DNA of 64,000 nucleotides, taken from assembly GCF_021295345.1 (NCBI RefSeq), contig NZ_JAIMJB010000017.1, positions 1 to 64,000 on the forward strand, given 5' to 3'. The number at the start of each line of letters is the position of its first letter. Positions within the stretch are counted from its first letter, which is position 1. Made by a program: the position numbers and the translations under genes. This stretch comes from Motilimonas eburnea (GTDB taxonomy: Bacteria; Pseudomonadota; Gammaproteobacteria; Enterobacterales; CBDFNC01). The notes under the pieces are model-generated. The model saw only the letters and a program-made list of their open reading frames with translations. It was not told the origin of the DNA and did no database searches. Positions 9,610 through 20,012 of the stretch are shown here, one piece after another.

Positions 9610-10692
9610 TTAGCTCTCAGGAGCCACCTTTGCTTCAGGAACCACCCCCTCAATGTGTAAGGTTTGAGTTGGAAATGCAAATTCCGCATCATATGACTCA
9701 ATAATCGCCATAATTTTTAATAACACATCTTGTTTAACTTCATGGTAGTGAACCCAGTTAGTCGTCTTGGTAAAGGTATAAACAAAAAAGTCCATCGACG
9801 ACGAACCAAAACCATTAAAATTCACTATCATGGTTTGCGTTGTGTCTATTTCATCATGCTTTTGCAGCATAGCCTTTACATCGCTGACAATAGATGCCAT
9901 AACCTGACTGTCAGCATAGCGTATGCCTAAGGTCTCATAAATCCGGCGATGACTCATGCGTGACGGGTTCTCTACCGCAATACTGGAAAAGATCGCATTG
10001 GGTACATACAGGGGCCGCTTATCAAAGGTACGAATAATGGTCACACGCCAACCTATGTGCTCCACCGTTCCCTCAATACTGCGGTCAGGCGAGCGGATCC
10101 AATCACCCACTTTAAATGGGCGATCAAGGTAAATAACAAACGCCCCAAAAAAGTTTGCCAGTAAATCCTTAGCGGCCATACCCACCACCAAACCACCGAC
10201 ACCACCAAAAGCAAGTACCCCTGAAATACTAAAGCCCAAAGTTTGAAATATCCCTAAGGCAGTGATCACCAAAACGGCCGCCTTCATTAGCTTGCCTAGG
10301 GCATTCACTGTGGTTTCGTCTTTACCTTGATTAATGAAACGCTCTTCGGCCCCATTGATAAAGCGCAAAAATGCCCAAGCAATTAAACCGGTTAGAATCA
10401 GGGTTAGGGATAAAGGAATGTAATCCAACAAGGCGCTATTTTGGTCCTGCGCATACACACTTGCGACCAAAGCCAAGCCAACCGTTAAAATCACCCAATT
10501 AATCGGCAGCCATACGGAAGACCAAATCGCATCATCCCAACCTGTTTTGGTCATTTTTACTAAGCGTTCCATATTTTTGGCAAAATATCGCCAAACGACA
10601 AACGCCACACTGGTGATGAGCAAAATGATGGTGACATCAAACATCCAGTTATTGGTTTTATAGGCATTGATAAGGCCTGAAATCCATTCCAT
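9610..10692 (-). CDS. MscS-family mechanosensitive channel (YnaI/YbdG-like)
   Basis: A 360-aa inner-membrane channel. Four to five hydrophobic segments fill residues 15-170, the last being the glycine/alanine-rich pore helix (ISGVLAFGGVGGLVVGMAAK, about 155-175) typical of MscS. The cytoplasmic beta domain follows, with the conserved DRPFKVGDWI and RPLYVPNAIFSS motifs. The length is close to YnaI (343 aa). Its ATG lies 3 bases after the stop codon of the GGDEF-EAL gene, so the two are almost certainly one operon, linking a tension-gated channel with c-di-GMP turnover. Whether that is functional or incidental is not known. Confidence 0.93.
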   Translation of the reverse strand: MEWISGLINAYKTNNWMFDVTIILLITSVAFVVWRYFAKNMERLVKMTKTGWDDAIWSSVWLPINWVILTVGLALVASVYAQDQNSALLDYIPLSLTLILTGLIAWAFLRFINGAEERFINQGKDETTVNALGKLMKAAVLVITALGIFQTLGFSISGVLAFGGVGGLVVGMAAKDLLANFFGAFVIYLDRPFKVGDWIRSPDRSIEGTVEHIGWRVTIIRTFDKRPLYVPNAIFSSIAVENPSRMSHRRIYETLGIRYADSQVMASIVSDVKAMLQKHDEIDTTQTMIVNFNGFGSSSMDFFVYTFTKTTNWVHYHEVKQDVLLKIMAIIESYDAEFAFPTQTLHIEGVVPEAKVAPES

Positions 10693-10695
10693 AGG

Positions 10696-13251
10696 TTAAA
10701 ACAACTCCGATAAATCTGGCTGATACTGTTGCTGCAGATATTCTTTTATCTGCTCAAAAGACAAAGGCTTACTCATCAGAAAGCCTTGAGAATAATCACA
10801 CCCTTGTTGCTGAACATAAGTTTGTTGCAGCGATGTTTCCACCCCTTCAACAACCACTTGCATACCTAAGTTATGCACAATATTAATGATGCCATTAAAT
10901 AATAAGTTATCTTGCTGATTACGTGGAATATCAGAAATAAATGAGCGATCAATTTTTACCACGTCGGCGGGCAAGCTCCGCAGGTAATTTAAAGACGAAT
11001 AACCGGTGCCAAAATCATCAATGGCAATTTTAACCCCAGCCGCCTTCAAGGCCCGGATCCGCTTCATGTGCTGAGTATCGCTGTTCATTAACAAGCTTTC
11101 GGTGATTTCTAAGGTGACACTCTGAGTCGCAAGGCCACTTTTTTCGATCACGGTTAACCATTCTGTGGCATTAATATCAACACTTTGAAACTCCAATGTT
11201 GAGCGATTAATGCACACCTCCATCCCCGTGTACCCTAACTGCTGCAATTGCTTAGTTTGAAAACAGGCCTGTGCTAATACTTGCTGGCCAAGTTGCTGTA
11301 TCAGCCCCGCTTCCTCCGCTAAAGGCACAAATACCATAGGTGAAATAAAGCCTTTATCGGGGTGATACCAACGCACCAAGGCCTCTAATTTCACAACTCG
11401 ACCTGTCTTGTTATCAATGATAGGTTGATAAAAGACCGTTAAATGGTTGGCTTTAATCGCTTCTGTGAGTGCCACTAGCATGGCTTGTTTTTCTAGCTCA
11501 GATTGGCGCATTGCCTGCTCATACACCACATACGTATTACGGCCTTGATTCTTAGCTTCCGACAAAGCCAAGCCAACACGCTGCATTAACTCATCATGGC
11601 TAAAGCCATGATCAGGGTAAATAACACAGCCAATACTCGCGGTGATGTACAACTGTTGTTGGGCCAGCTGAAACCCTTGTGCAAACGCACTTTGTAGTTG
11701 CTCAGCAAACACTTGAGCTTGGCGAACACTTAATGCGTCAGGCACAATAATCGCAAACTCATCACTCCCGAGTCGTGCCAAGTAATCACGTTGCCGTAAA
11801 CGCCCTTTTAAGCGCTCCGCAACCAAGGTAAGCAATGCATCCCCCGTTGCCAGCTTTTGGGTATAATTTATCGACTTAAACTTATCTAAGTTTATTTGGA
11901 ATACCGAAAACTCATGCTGACACGCAATGCGATGCTCCAGCTCGGCCATAAATCCAGCTCGACTGGGTAAGCTGGTCAAGCTATCAATATGCTCAATCAC
12001 TAATTGGCTATTGCTGATGGGTTCAAAGACTGCGAGATAACAAGCCACTTCACCGCTACTATTGCGCAGACCTATCATGGTCACGTCGCAATGCACCACC
12101 TGTCCTAGCTTAGTTACCAAGGCTCTACGCCAAACCAACTTTTCCACTAGTCCTGTCACCACATCCTGACAAGACTCTGATAACGCCTTGTTACTTGGCT
12201 CTGCGAATATATCATCTAAACTTAACTGGTCACATTCATCAGGCCGATAGCCCAACAGCTGCAAGGCTGCATTATTCACTTTCTCGACGCGCCCCGTTAA
12301 CCCCAACTGCACCATGGCGGCAGGCAAGTGGTTAATCATAAGCTCAAAGTACCTATCAAGAACTTGATTGCCCACTTGTTTGCTTTGGGTAGTATCTTGG
12401 GTAATGCCTTGCAATTGCAATAACCCTTTGCCGGGCTCTCGAACTGAACTAACTTGTGCACGTAACCACTTCATCACGCCTTTGGCAGAAATAATACGAT
12501 ACTCAAAAACATGGGGCTCGCTGACCACGCCCTCCATCACACGCTCCAGCTCTAACATCACCTTGGCGCGATCACAGGGGACGATGTACTGCTCTAAATC
12601 AGGTAGACACAATTGCCGAGAAAAAGGGGGGAGATCGAATAATCGATAGGTCGCCTCTGACCAATTTAACTGACGGCTTGGAAAATCAACAGACCAAGTC
12701 CCCATCAAGCCAATTCGCAATGATTCACGCAACCAATACTCGTGCATTTGACAGTTATTTTGCTTCGGTTGGGGTGAGGTCGTTCGGCCTTGTTGCGTCA
12801 GCTCTTTGGCGATGAAGCTACTTAATAAGGTCAGTAAATGTGGCCCTTGGTGATCTTTAACCAAGGGTTGCTGATACACAACAATACACAAGCCTATCGC
12901 ATGTTGTTGCTGATTATACAAAGTTGAACAAATAAGGGTGTCACTCGAACCCTGCGCTAATAGCTCTCGCTCAGGAAAGTCCGCTTGGCTTCGATCAATG
13001 ACTAGCACCGACTGACGCAGAGCCCTAGCAAAAGCGGATGCTCCTAGCCACAAGGTATCTGTTTCCCGATTGGCGCCATCACTCGCTTGCACATAAAGCA
13101 AGGTATTGGTTTGATCTAATGTCGTAAGCAACACGGCATCTGCGCCCAAGTGCTGCCGAAGTTGCTGGACAAACACATCACACAAGCTTTGCCCTGACAG
13201 ACCCGAGACGGCAGCCACTATGTCAGGCAAGGCATGTAAACTGTGCGGCAT
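10696..13251 (-). CDS. GAF-PAS-PAS-GGDEF-EAL cyclic-di-GMP protein with degenerate GGDEF
   Basis: An 851-aa soluble protein without membrane segments. A GAF-like domain occupies about 10-160, a PAS_3-type domain 175-295, a second PAS 300-415, GGDEF 425-590 and EAL 600-840. The cyclase motif is GSDEF (about residue 494), a substitution at the second glycine. The EAL motif is intact (KLEALVRW, about 622), as are the DDFGTGYSSL metal-binding loop and the downstream EGVET motif. The simplest reading is an active phosphodiesterase whose GGDEF domain is catalytically weak or serves as a GTP sensor. It is the first gene of a two-gene operon with the MscS channel. Confidence 0.92.
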   Translation of the reverse strand: MPHSLHALPDIVAAVSGLSGQSLCDVFVQQLRQHLGADAVLLTTLDQTNTLLYVQASDGANRETDTLWLGASAFARALRQSVLVIDRSQADFPERELLAQGSSDTLICSTLYNQQQHAIGLCIVVYQQPLVKDHQGPHLLTLLSSFIAKELTQQGRTTSPQPKQNNCQMHEYWLRESLRIGLMGTWSVDFPSRQLNWSEATYRLFDLPPFSRQLCLPDLEQYIVPCDRAKVMLELERVMEGVVSEPHVFEYRIISAKGVMKWLRAQVSSVREPGKGLLQLQGITQDTTQSKQVGNQVLDRYFELMINHLPAAMVQLGLTGRVEKVNNAALQLLGYRPDECDQLSLDDIFAEPSNKALSESCQDVVTGLVEKLVWRRALVTKLGQVVHCDVTMIGLRNSSGEVACYLAVFEPISNSQLVIEHIDSLTSLPSRAGFMAELEHRIACQHEFSVFQINLDKFKSINYTQKLATGDALLTLVAERLKGRLRQRDYLARLGSDEFAIIVPDALSVRQAQVFAEQLQSAFAQGFQLAQQQLYITASIGCVIYPDHGFSHDELMQRVGLALSEAKNQGRNTYVVYEQAMRQSELEKQAMLVALTEAIKANHLTVFYQPIIDNKTGRVVKLEALVRWYHPDKGFISPMVFVPLAEEAGLIQQLGQQVLAQACFQTKQLQQLGYTGMEVCINRSTLEFQSVDINATEWLTVIEKSGLATQSVTLEITESLLMNSDTQHMKRIRALKAAGVKIAIDDFGTGYSSLNYLRSLPADVVKIDRSFISDIPRNQQDNLLFNGIINIVHNLGMQVVVEGVETSLQQTYVQQQGCDYSQGFLMSKPLSFEQIKEYLQQQYQPDLSELF

Positions 13252-13366
13252 AAAAACACCATCTTAAAATAAGTTCAGAAACAGTTGCTTATACTAATAA
13301 AAAAAGAGGGTACTAAGATATGATGGATGAAGAAAAAAGTGAATAACGTGCTTTTTTTGGTTAAAC

Positions 13367-13388
13367 AAACCCCACATTTGTGAGGTTT
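13367..13388 (-). terminator. possible weak terminator hairpin after prlC
   Basis: AAACCCCAC / GTGAGGTTT arms with an ATTT loop and one mismatch. On the minus strand it is followed by GTTT and then loses its T run. It is about 95 bases past the prlC stop. The signal is weak. Confidence 0.3.
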
Positions 13389-13481
13389 ATTTGATATTAA
13401 AAGCCATTATCCATGCTAAGGGTATGGTTTTTGCGTAGCGAGATCACTACGCAAAGTCATAAACCACCATTCACACGGCCA

Positions 13482-15515
13482 CTATGCAGCCTTGATTCCA
13501 GAATGGCGCAGTAACGCGTCCACCTTAGGCTCACGGCCACGAAAAGCACTGAACAAGGCCATCGGCGAGGCTGACCCGCCTTTCTCTAGGATATGAGCCA
13601 TAAAATCGTGACCGACTTCAGCGCTAAACACCCCTTCTTCTTCGAAACGAGAAAATGCATCCGCTGACAGCACCTCGGCCCATTTATAACTGTAATAACC
13701 TGCCGCATAGCCGCCTGCAAAAATATGACTAAAGCCATGCTGAAAGCGATTATAAGCAGGCGGGACAACCACAGCCACTTGCTCGCGTACTTGATCTAAC
13801 TTAGCTTGCGCTTGATTGGCTACGCCTGGGGTGTATTCAAGATGCAGTTTAAAATCAAATAATGAGAACTCTAATTGACGCACCATCATCAGGGCTGAGT
13901 GATAGTTTTTCGCAGCTAACATCTTATCTAGCATTTCTTGCGGCAGTGGCTCACCTGTTTGGTAATGCCCCGAAATAAAGGCTAATGCCTGCGGCTCCCA
14001 GCACCAGTTTTCTAAAAACTGACTGGGTAGCTCAACCGCATCCCAAGGCACACCATTAATACCCGACACACCACTGGTTTCAACTTGCGTTAGCATATGA
14101 TGGATACCATGACCAAACTCATGGAACAAGGTGGTCACCTCATCGTGAGTAAACAAGGCAGGCTTGTCGGATGTCGGCTTGTTAAAATTACACGTTAAAT
14201 ACGCCACGGGTTTTTGCAAGCTGCCATCAAGACGGCGGCGTCGAGTGAGGCAATCATTCATCCATGCCCCACCTCGCTTATGCTCACGGGCATATAAATC
14301 GAAGTAAAAACTTCCGCGCAATTCACCTTGCTGATCGAAGATGTCATAGAAGCTCACATCACGATGCCAAGTATCCACATCATCACGTTTGGTGATGGTT
14401 AACCCAAATAAACGCTTCACCACCTCAAACAAACCACTCACGACTTTCGCTTCAGGGAAATACGGACGTAATGCTTCCGCTGAAATCGCATACTTATGCT
14501 GTTTTAACTTTTCGCCGTAATAACTTAAATCCCAAGCTTGCAAATCCCTTTGCCCTGCTGATTGGGATGCAAATTCACGTAATTCATCCATCTCAATCTC
14601 TGCTTGAGGTTTCGACTTGGCGGCTAAATCGGTCAAGAAACCCAACACTTGCTCTGGGGTTTCAGCCATTTTTGTCGCTAAGCTTTTTTCTGCATAATTC
14701 GCAAAACCCAGCAACTGAGCCAACTCATGGCGTAACGCTAAAGTCTCGTCTATGATGGCACTGTTATCATATTGGCCAGCGTGGGGCCCTTGATCCGACG
14801 CCCTGGTCACAAACGCTTGATACATTTCTTCACGCAGTTCACGGTTATCAGCGTAAGTCATCACCGGCAAATAACTTGGAATATCTAACGTAAACAAGTA
14901 GCCATCTAACTCTTTACTGCTCGCCAACTCTTTCGCGGCTTGGATCGCCGACTCAGGCAAACCCGCTAATTGGGTTTCATCGGTGATCAGTTTTTGCCAC
15001 GCCAAGGTGGCATCCAAAACATGGTTACTAAACTGTGAACTGAGTTCGGATAGACGCTTTTGGATCTCACCGAAACGCACTTTCTTTTCGTCGTCCAGCC
15101 CGATACCTGAAAGTGAAAAATCGCGTAATGTATCGTCAATAAGCTTTTGCTGCTCCGACGTTAACTTGGCAAACTCATCACCTTCACGAATCGCTTTATA
15201 GGCTTGGTACAAGCCCTCATGTTGGCCAACGAAGGTACCAAAATCAGACAATAGAGGAAGACAACTATCATGAGCTGCACGCAATTCATCATTGCTTACC
15301 ACAGCGTTAATATGGGAGATGGCCTGCCACGCTTGATTCAATTGGTCTGACACCTCGTCTAAAGGCAGCACTAGGTTTTGCCAAGTATATGGCTCATTGT
15401 TCGCTAACACTTGATTGATGACTTGTTTGTTTTTCTCAATCAACGCGGCAATATCAGCTTGGATGTTTGCAGGCTTAATGGCACTAAACTCGGGTAATGG
15501 TTGGGCTACTGTCAT
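13482..15515 (-). CDS. prlC: oligopeptidase A (M3 metallopeptidase)
   Basis: A 677-aa cytoplasmic zinc endopeptidase of family M3 that degrades signal peptides and other oligopeptides. The active site HEFGHGIHH (HExxH) lies at about residues 467-475, with the third zinc ligand (the E of ELPSQFLENW) some 25 residues later. Similarity to E. coli PrlC extends end to end. The reading frame can be extended to a TTG at 15527, but the ATG at 15515 (or the adjacent one at 15518) fits the E. coli N-terminus. In E. coli it is next to rsmJ and close to gor, and the same set is found here. Gene order suggests sigma-32 control, but no heat-shock promoter was confirmed. Confidence 0.96.
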   Translation of the reverse strand: MTVAQPLPEFSAIKPANIQADIAALIEKNKQVINQVLANNEPYTWQNLVLPLDEVSDQLNQAWQAISHINAVVSNDELRAAHDSCLPLLSDFGTFVGQHEGLYQAYKAIREGDEFAKLTSEQQKLIDDTLRDFSLSGIGLDDEKKVRFGEIQKRLSELSSQFSNHVLDATLAWQKLITDETQLAGLPESAIQAAKELASSKELDGYLFTLDIPSYLPVMTYADNRELREEMYQAFVTRASDQGPHAGQYDNSAIIDETLALRHELAQLLGFANYAEKSLATKMAETPEQVLGFLTDLAAKSKPQAEIEMDELREFASQSAGQRDLQAWDLSYYGEKLKQHKYAISAEALRPYFPEAKVVSGLFEVVKRLFGLTITKRDDVDTWHRDVSFYDIFDQQGELRGSFYFDLYAREHKRGGAWMNDCLTRRRRLDGSLQKPVAYLTCNFNKPTSDKPALFTHDEVTTLFHEFGHGIHHMLTQVETSGVSGINGVPWDAVELPSQFLENWCWEPQALAFISGHYQTGEPLPQEMLDKMLAAKNYHSALMMVRQLEFSLFDFKLHLEYTPGVANQAQAKLDQVREQVAVVVPPAYNRFQHGFSHIFAGGYAAGYYSYKWAEVLSADAFSRFEEEGVFSAEVGHDFMAHILEKGGSASPMALFSAFRGREPKVDALLRHSGIKAA

Positions 15516-15527
15516 CATTATTCTCAA

Positions 15528-15916
15528 TCTTCTAAGGGCGATATATCAAAGATGAGGTTAGCGATGGCAAATATCAAGGCAATGAAACTATTAACTGCCA
15601 TACCAACAAGGCGGCCAAAAGTAACAAAAGAAATAGATAAAACCGATACATGATAAATTCTTTATAGCTAAATGCGCGATCTAACTCGGATTTTGGCCGG
15701 ATGGTCTGAGTCAAGAGCTCCCCAAACGACGCGTGTGAATGTATTCTCAATTAATAGCCGACAGTGCTTACTCAGTCTATGCTAAATGTATACTGAGCAT
15801 GCACGTTTGCCTCGCCTAAGGCTGCAATAGACGGTTTAGGCTAAATCGAAAGGCAAATTAGTTAAACATGCATTAATTGATACTGAGTGACATGCTCAGC
15901 CAATAGGTAACATTGA
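15528..15916. other. 389-base divergent intergenic region, possible micropeptide
   Basis: It contains the prlC promoter (minus) and the kinase promoter (plus). No gene is certain. A minus-strand frame at 15574-15651 encodes 25 residues, MYRF followed by a leucine-rich hydrophobic stretch, as in single-pass micropeptides. Its ribosome site is poor (AAAGAA), so it is mentioned only as a possibility. Short repeats of TACTGAG/TGCTCAG occur at 15770-15900 without a clear operator layout. Confidence 0.3.
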
Positions 15917-17884
15917 ATGCCAACAGTGGTTGCAAAACTTAAACGCTCCGTCAGCCAAAACAGCCTCTCATTTCGGCTTTTATCCTATATTCTTCTGTGC
16001 AGCAGTGTACTCGCTGTCGTCATCACCATGGTGCAATTATTGTGGGACTATCGCAAAGACGTCGGTCAAATCGAAAACAGCATCACTCAAATTGAAGCCA
16101 GCTTCCTCCAGCCCATTGCCGCCAGCCTATGGAATTTAGATGAAGAACAAGTACAGGTTCAAGTTGAAGGGATCATGAACCTGCCCAATATGCAGTATGT
16201 CTTGATCAAAGAAATATTGGGTAGCTCGGAAGTGCCGTTAATCGAAAAAGGCATGCAAAAACAAAAGTTTGATATCAGCCGCGAATTTGACCTGGTCTAT
16301 CAAGGCGAAGTCGTAGGGCGTTTACTCGTCGCCGCATCCCTTGACGAGGTTTATCAACGCTTAATCGAAAAATCCATGGTTATCTTGGTCAGCCAAACCA
16401 TTAAAACCTTAGTGGTATCCATCTGTATTCTTTTGATCATCTATTATCTCGTTATTCGTCACCTCAATCGCATTGCTGACTATACCCGCTCATTAAAGCT
16501 TGATTCAGCACTGCCGCCACTCAAGCTTGAAGGGCGCGATCCACACCCTTCCAACCCTGATGAATTAGATGGCTTAGCGGCCACCTATAACCAAATGCGA
16601 GAGAAAATTTTCGCAGAGCTGTCGGCAAAAGAAAAAGCGAATCAAGAACTGGCCGCAGAGCGCGACTTTTCAACAACGATCATCAACTCATCCACCTCGG
16701 TTATCTGCTGTTTAGACCAAGGGTTCGATATTGAATCCATCAACCCGGCAGGGGTTATTTTAACGGGCTACAGCCAACAAGAAATGGTGGGCAAAAGTTG
16801 GCTAAGCTTGTTTGTGGACCAACAACAGCAAGATGAAATAGCCAAACTGCTCACTAAATATCAAGATCAGAAAGATCTTGAAATCACCATGACAGATCAA
16901 TTGGGTGAGACCAACACCTTATTGTGGAGTTTTGTGCCATTTTACGAAGGTGAACATTTTAAATACCTGATCGCGTTCGGCTATGACGTTTCTAGCCTCA
17001 AGCGAGTCGAAAAAGAAATTAAACGCCTCAACGATCAACTTGAAGAAAAGGTTATCAAACGCACCGCTAGCCTAGAGCAAAGTAATAACCAGTTAGTGAT
17101 TGCTTTCGACGAGCTGAAGCGGGCGCAACAAACCTTAGTCGAATCAGAAAAAATGGCTTCATTAGGTAGCTTGGTCGCCGGTGTCGCCCATGAAATAAAC
17201 ACCCCCATTGGCATCAGCGTCACCGCCTCATCTTACCTGCAAGATCAGACCAAATCTCTCAAGCAACGCGTAGCCGAAGGCAAGCTGTCCCGCGCCTTTA
17301 TCGAAGAGCTGACAACCAACATGGATGAGTCATGTCACTTGTTAATGAACAACTTACGACGCGCTTCTGATTTAATAAGCAGCTTTAAACAAGTGGCGGT
17401 CGACCAATCCAGTGAAGCTTGCTACACCTTTAATATTGCAGAAAACCTCAATCAAGTCGTCACATCACTGAATCACAAACTGAAAAAAGCGAATTGTACC
17501 GTTGAGACCCACTGTGATAGCGACCTTAAAATGCACAGTTTTCCTGGTAGCTTTACTCAAATCTACTCAAACTTGATCATTAACAGTGTCAATCATGGCT
17601 TTGATGACTGGGATGGTGAGCGAAAAATTACAATTCAAGTCACCCGCCAAAATGATCGCTTACTCATTGATTATCAAGATAGTGGTCGAGGCATAGACCC
17701 GGATATTGCCCCACGCATCTTTGATCCCTTTGTCACCTCTAAACGCGGTCACGGCGGCAGTGGTTTAGGCACCCATGTTATCTACAACTTAGTGGTGCAA
17801 CTGCTCAAAGGCAGCATAGTCCATGACACCAGTGTGGCTCAAGGTGTGTGTTTCCATATCGATATCCCTTACCACAGCGTTTAA
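15917..17884 (+). CDS. membrane sensor histidine kinase with PAS domain
   Basis: A 655-aa inner-membrane kinase. Transmembrane helices lie at about 24-44 and 160-180, enclosing a small periplasmic sensor of about 115 residues. A HAMP-like linker, a PAS domain (about 250-365) and a coiled coil lead to the HisKA-type phosphoacceptor, GVAHEINTP, with the histidine near residue 425. The ATPase domain has its N box (NLIINSVNHGF, about 551), DSGRGID and GGSGLGTH. It has no receiver domain, and no response-regulator gene is adjacent, so it is an orphan kinase; the partner and stimulus are unknown. AGGT precedes the ATG at 15917. Confidence 0.92.
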   Translation: MPTVVAKLKRSVSQNSLSFRLLSYILLCSSVLAVVITMVQLLWDYRKDVGQIENSITQIEASFLQPIAASLWNLDEEQVQVQVEGIMNLPNMQYVLIKEILGSSEVPLIEKGMQKQKFDISREFDLVYQGEVVGRLLVAASLDEVYQRLIEKSMVILVSQTIKTLVVSICILLIIYYLVIRHLNRIADYTRSLKLDSALPPLKLEGRDPHPSNPDELDGLAATYNQMREKIFAELSAKEKANQELAAERDFSTTIINSSTSVICCLDQGFDIESINPAGVILTGYSQQEMVGKSWLSLFVDQQQQDEIAKLLTKYQDQKDLEITMTDQLGETNTLLWSFVPFYEGEHFKYLIAFGYDVSSLKRVEKEIKRLNDQLEEKVIKRTASLEQSNNQLVIAFDELKRAQQTLVESEKMASLGSLVAGVAHEINTPIGISVTASSYLQDQTKSLKQRVAEGKLSRAFIEELTTNMDESCHLLMNNLRRASDLISSFKQVAVDQSSEACYTFNIAENLNQVVTSLNHKLKKANCTVETHCDSDLKMHSFPGSFTQIYSNLIINSVNHGFDDWDGERKITIQVTRQNDRLLIDYQDSGRGIDPDIAPRIFDPFVTSKRGHGGSGLGTHVIYNLVVQLLKGSIVHDTSVAQGVCFHIDIPYHSV

Positions 17885-18043
17885 AGCATCTTATGTCTTA
17901 CTCAGGCTAGCCAAGGCCTGAGTGAGAATCACAACCACCGCCTTGCGCAGACCCATTTTGTATAGCATGATGATCGCCATAAACAGCATTGAATAGCTTC
18001 TCCACCCTACTCGATTAACAAGTCATATTCTAAGGGGAAAAAC

Positions 18044-19396
18044 ATGACTGAACATTTTGATTACATCTGTATTGGCGGCGGCAGCGGCGGTATTGCCTCA
18101 GCTAACCGCGCCGCACGTTATGGTGCCAAGGTCGCCCTGATTGAAGCCAAAGCCCTCGGCGGCACCTGTGTTAACGTGGGTTGTGTACCGAAAAAAGTCA
18201 TGTGGCACGGCGCGCAAATCGCAGAAGCAATCAAACTATATAGTCCAGACTATGGCTTCGACCTTGAGCAAAAAGGCTTTGACTGGAGCAAACTGGTTGC
18301 CAGTCGCGAAGCCTACATTGACCGTATTCACCAATCTTACGACCGCGTATTAGGTAACAATAAGGTTAATGTGATCAAAGGCTATGCCACCTTTGTCGAT
18401 GCCAAAACCGTCGAAGTAGAAGGTAAACGCTACAGCGCGGATCATATCCTGATTGCTGTCGGCGGCGCGCCAACCATCCCTAATATTCCCGGCGCCGAGT
18501 ACGGTATCGACTCTAACGGCTTTTTTGAATTAACCGAGCAACCTAAGCGCGTTGCGGTAGTCGGTGCAGGCTACATTGCCGTAGAAATCGCTGGTGTGCT
18601 TAACGCCCTTGGCAGCGAAACCCATTTATTTGTGCGCAAACACGCCCCACTACGCAGCTTTGATACCATGCTCACCGACACTCTAGTCGACGTCATGGCG
18701 GCAGAAGGGCCTCAGCTACATACCGAAAGCATCCCAAGTTCGGTCGTTAAAAACGCGGATAACAGCCTCACCATCAGCTTTGAAAATGGTGAACAATATA
18801 CGGTCGATTGCTTAATTTGGGCCATAGGTCGTCACCCTGCCACCAGCAGCATCAAGCTAGAAAACGCCGGCGTACTCACCAACGAGCAAGGCTATATTCC
18901 CGTTGATGAATACCAAAACACCAATGTCCCTGGCGTGTACTGCGTTGGCGACATCATGGCTGGCGGCATAGAGCTAACACCCGTTGCCGTTAAAGCCGGT
19001 CGCCAACTGTCTGAGCGCCTATTTAATGGTAAGACCAATGCCAAAATGGACTACAACTTAGTACCTACCGTCGTCTTTAGCCACCCTCCTATCGGCACCA
19101 TAGGGTTAACCGAAGCAGAAGCCATTGCCCAGCACGGCGCGGATCAAGTCAAGGTGTATAACTCCAGCTTCACCGCCATGTACACAGCCGTTACTCAGCA
19201 TCGTCAGCCTTGTAAAATGAAGCTGGTTTGCGTTGGTGCAGAAGAAAAAGTAGTGGGCCTACACGGCATCGGCTTCGCGGTTGATGAAATGATCCAAGGC
19301 TTTGCGGTAGCGATGAAAATGGGCGCCACCAAAGCCGACTTTGACAGCGTGGTTGCCATTCACCCAACCGGCTCGGAAGAGTTTGTTACTATGTAG
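18044..19396 (+). CDS. gorA: glutathione-disulfide reductase
   Basis: A 450-aa flavoprotein that reduces glutathione disulfide with NADPH in the cytoplasm. FAD-binding GGGSGG is at residues 10-15, the redox-active disulfide GGTCVNVGC at about 39-47, the NAD(P)-binding GAGYIAVE near 177, and the dimer-interface HPTGSEE motif at the C-terminus. Full length for the family. The ATG at 18044 follows AAGGGG. In E. coli gor is close to prlC, so the location is ancestral. Oddly, the last 264 bases recur at 26172-26437 with 94% identity, and a strong terminator follows that second copy while none follows this one. The 3' end of the present gene may therefore have been replaced when the downstream island entered. 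Confidence 0.96.
   Translation: MTEHFDYICIGGGSGGIASANRAARYGAKVALIEAKALGGTCVNVGCVPKKVMWHGAQIAEAIKLYSPDYGFDLEQKGFDWSKLVASREAYIDRIHQSYDRVLGNNKVNVIKGYATFVDAKTVEVEGKRYSADHILIAVGGAPTIPNIPGAEYGIDSNGFFELTEQPKRVAVVGAGYIAVEIAGVLNALGSETHLFVRKHAPLRSFDTMLTDTLVDVMAAEGPQLHTESIPSSVVKNADNSLTISFENGEQYTVDCLIWAIGRHPATSSIKLENAGVLTNEQGYIPVDEYQNTNVPGVYCVGDIMAGGIELTPVAVKAGRQLSERLFNGKTNAKMDYNLVPTVVFSHPPIGTIGLTEAEAIAQHGADQVKVYNSSFTAMYTAVTQHRQPCKMKLVCVGAEEKVVGLHGIGFAVDEMIQGFAVAMKMGATKADFDSVVAIHPTGSEEFVTM
19133..19396 (+). repeat. left copy of the gorA 3'-end direct repeat bounding an island
   Basis: This segment, the last 88 codons of gorA, is repeated in direct orientation at 26172-26437. By eye there are about 15 differences in 261 aligned bases, mostly silent third-position changes. 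Similarity starts abruptly at CACGGC and stops at the stop codon. The 6.8 kb between the copies is the accessory island. Confidence 0.9.
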
Positions 19397-20012
19397 GGTT
19401 GATGTAGAAAACTAACCTGCACACGTTAGTAAATCTGGAAAATATCTATCACCGACTATGCGTGTACGAATGGTCGGTGGTGTTACAGAGTATTTATACA
19501 CCTCATACAATCAAGCTATGTCAATTAGGCACAACCTAATCAAAACACTATCAGCCTTATTCGGTACCTCACCGCATCACTTGAACGCCAAACAAGTTCA
19601 GTACTTGGCTCTCATTGATTACGCTATAGTTGAATTCGGGGGGATAAGTAAATTCTGACTACCTGCTGATATATGCAGCTAGGCAATTGACATTGGCATT
19701 TACCTTACCATTGAAAACGTTCACAATATTTGTGTGCTTGTGTATGACTAAGTGCTTTATACTTCTTAAAACAGAAGAAGGAAAATGCTGGACGGAAGAG
19801 CAACCAAATATGGAGCTTGCCCATTGTCGTTTTGTTTCGGCTTTGTCACTAGCTCTACCACCTATCACACTGACAAGGTTGACTGATAGCGGATGGCAGA
19901 GACTGTTTGAAGCAGGACTGAGCTGGATTAAACCTCCTTTTGACGTTGACTCCTAACGAATAGTGGGGTGTTGCAATAACACAAATTAGAGTCTTTGAGG
20001 TTAGGGGAGATT
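19397..20012. other. left end of the island, no confident gene
   Basis: Relatively A/T-rich DNA. Two small plus-strand frames are open: 19458-19658 (internal ATG at 19518) and 19687-19956. The second is contradicted by an equally long minus-strand frame. None has a recognisable domain or good ribosome site. A CACCGAC/GTCGGTG inverted repeat lies at about 19449-19478. No integrase or transposase remnant was recognised. Confidence 0.4.

Noticed and set aside
13430-13455. Hairpin TTTGCGTAG / CTACGCAAA as the prlC terminator
   Set aside because: A perfect 9-bp stem, but no T run follows on either strand.
19687-19956. 89-codon frame at the island's left end
   Set aside because: No ribosome site, no recognisable domain, and an equally long frame exists on the other strand.
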